In this document: positions 5,619-6,409 of the stretch, in pieces
Numbering within the stretch: the first letter of the stretch is position 1
How the letters are laid out: the number at the start of each line of letters is the position of its first letter
NCBI GenBank assembly: GCA_024699575.1
Contig: JAILPF010000249.1
Span: 1 to 6,409, forward strand
Origin: Acetatifactor sp.
GTDB taxonomy: Bacteria > Bacillota > Clostridia > Lachnospirales > Lachnospiraceae
Length of the DNA stretch: 6,409 bases
Direction of reading: 5' to 3'
The notes under the pieces: generated by a model
What the model was told of the DNA's origin: nothing
Seen by the model: the letters and a program-made list of their open reading frames with translations, nothing else
Databases searched by the model: none
Translations under genes and position numbers: made by a program

Positions 5619-6409
5619 TTATGCTAAAGTAGTGCCGCCATAAGCGTAAGTAGTGGGCAGACAAATCAGGGAGGAGGCATAGGATGCGTCCTGTGACAGC
5701 ACTAAATTGACACATGCTTTTGCCAGTTCTTCCACCGGCTGAACGATTGTGGAACATACCAGGTCCAGATTTCCCAGATGCTGTGTCCCGTCAAAACCAA
5801 TCACTTGGACATCCTCCGGCACACGAAGCCCCATTTTTTGAAGATAGCAGATAATTTGGTAAGCTAAGGTATCCGTAACGCAGAAAATGCCGTCAAAGGC
5901 GAGGCGACCGTCATGGTAATTTTCATGGAGAAAATCATCGAATTCGCTATAAGGTGCTTCGTCATCTACAATCTTTAAGGTGTAGGGGATTCCCAATAGT
6001 TCACATTCACTGACAAATCCATCCTTACGTTTGTTGGGTTCACTGGTTAGCTTGGAGCCAATCCTCACAAAGGCAAGATTCTTGCATCCATTTTCGTAGA
6101 GCTTTTGTGCAGCCAGACGTCCACCGCCATAATTGTCAGAGGAAACACAGGGATAGGAACCAAAATGTCTGTCAATGGATACAAAGGAAACTCCATCAGA
6201 TATTTCAAGATTCGGATTATATGAGAGGCAGATGATACCATCTACTTTTTTTTGCTCTGCCATAATGATGTAGGCTTGCTCCAGCTGCGGGTTGTAGTCA
6301 GTACTGTATAAAAGCATTTGATAGCCACTTGCGGCGAGAGCAATATTGAGATAGTACGAAAGCTTTGCGAAAAAAGGATTAATCAAATTGGGTACCAAAA
6401 CTGCAATCG
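5619..6409 (-). CDS. LacI/PurR-family transcriptional regulator, ligand-binding part (5' partial)
   Basis: This is a sugar-responsive repressor that would bind an operator through an N-terminal helix-turn-helix and release it on binding its effector. Only the periplasmic-binding-protein-like domain is here. Reading leftward from the right edge, the first full codons give IAVLVPNLINPFF, the standard opening strand of LacI effector domains. The frame is open to the edge, so the TTG at 6396-6398 is internal and the helix-turn-helix lies beyond 6409. Family landmarks are VDGIICLS, SIDRHFG, SSDNYGGGRLAAQKL (aspartate at 6135-6137), FDGIFCVTD, RVPEDVQVIGFDGT (GFDG near 5790-5800) and TIVQPVEELAKACVNLVL. 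About 263 residues are visible, matching a full effector domain. The gene converges on the fructanase gene. Control of fructan genes is plausible but inferred from position alone. Confidence 0.93.
   Translation of the reverse strand, partial: IAVLVPNLINPFFAKLSYYLNIALAASGYQMLLYSTDYNPQLEQAYIIMAEQKKVDGIICLSYNPNLEISDGVSFVSIDRHFGSYPCVSSDNYGGGRLAAQKLYENGCKNLAFVRIGSKLTSEPNKRKDGFVSECELLGIPYTLKIVDDEAPYSEFDDFLHENYHDGRLAFDGIFCVTDTLAYQIICYLQKMGLRVPEDVQVIGFDGTQHLGNLDLVCSTIVQPVEELAKACVNLVLSQDASYASSLICLPTTYAYGGTTLA

Noticed and set aside
6246..6253. Run of eight T (A-run in the LacI-family gene) as a possible frameshift site
   Set aside because: The frame is intact on both sides (AEQKKVDGI), so there is no sign of slippage being used.
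6396..6398. TTG as the start of the LacI-family gene
   Set aside because: The upstream codons still encode the conserved IAV strand of the family, and a start here would leave no DNA-binding domain.

Overview
The window is about 6.4 kb of low-to-moderate-GC DNA with Firmicutes-like genes. Gene content, protein style and the C-terminal surface-anchor architecture suggest a gut-type clostridial bacterium, probably Lachnospiraceae. That placement rests on recognised protein families, not on a marker gene.

Positions 1-5243 (+) hold most of one very large gene whose 5' end lies outside the window. It encodes a multimodular, surface-anchored glycoside hydrolase family 32 (GH32, fructan-degrading) enzyme. 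In order it has: the tail of one jelly-roll carbohydrate-binding-like module, a helical connector and an Ig-like domain; a second jelly-roll, connector and Ig-like domain; a third jelly-roll; a LamG/concanavalin-A-like domain (possibly CBM66-like); the GH32 five-bladed propeller and its C-terminal beta-sandwich; an acidic Ser/Thr/Pro/Glu linker; an unassigned C-terminal domain; and a variant sorting signal (SPKTN, hydrophobic segment, basic tail). The catalytic motifs are atypical: NEPHA replaces NDPNG, RDA replaces RDP, and WEMPN replaces the usual EC motif.

Positions 5236-5475 (+) hold a decayed HAD-family hydrolase gene. Its start codon overlaps the fructanase stop. It keeps the N-terminal nucleophile motif and the motif III/IV region, but has lost the middle and carries a stop codon and at least one frameshift.

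Positions 5563-5601 form a strong hairpin flanked by an A-run and a T-run. It probably terminates transcription from both converging directions.

Positions 5619-6409 (-) hold the ligand-binding part of a LacI/PurR-family repressor. Its N-terminal DNA-binding domain is beyond the right edge.

A plausible reading is a fructan or sucrose utilisation locus: an extracellular enzyme binds and cleaves polymeric fructan at the cell surface, and a neighbouring LacI-type sensor controls expression. The regulatory link is inferred from proximity only. I found no RNA genes, CRISPR arrays, insertion sequences or prophage features.
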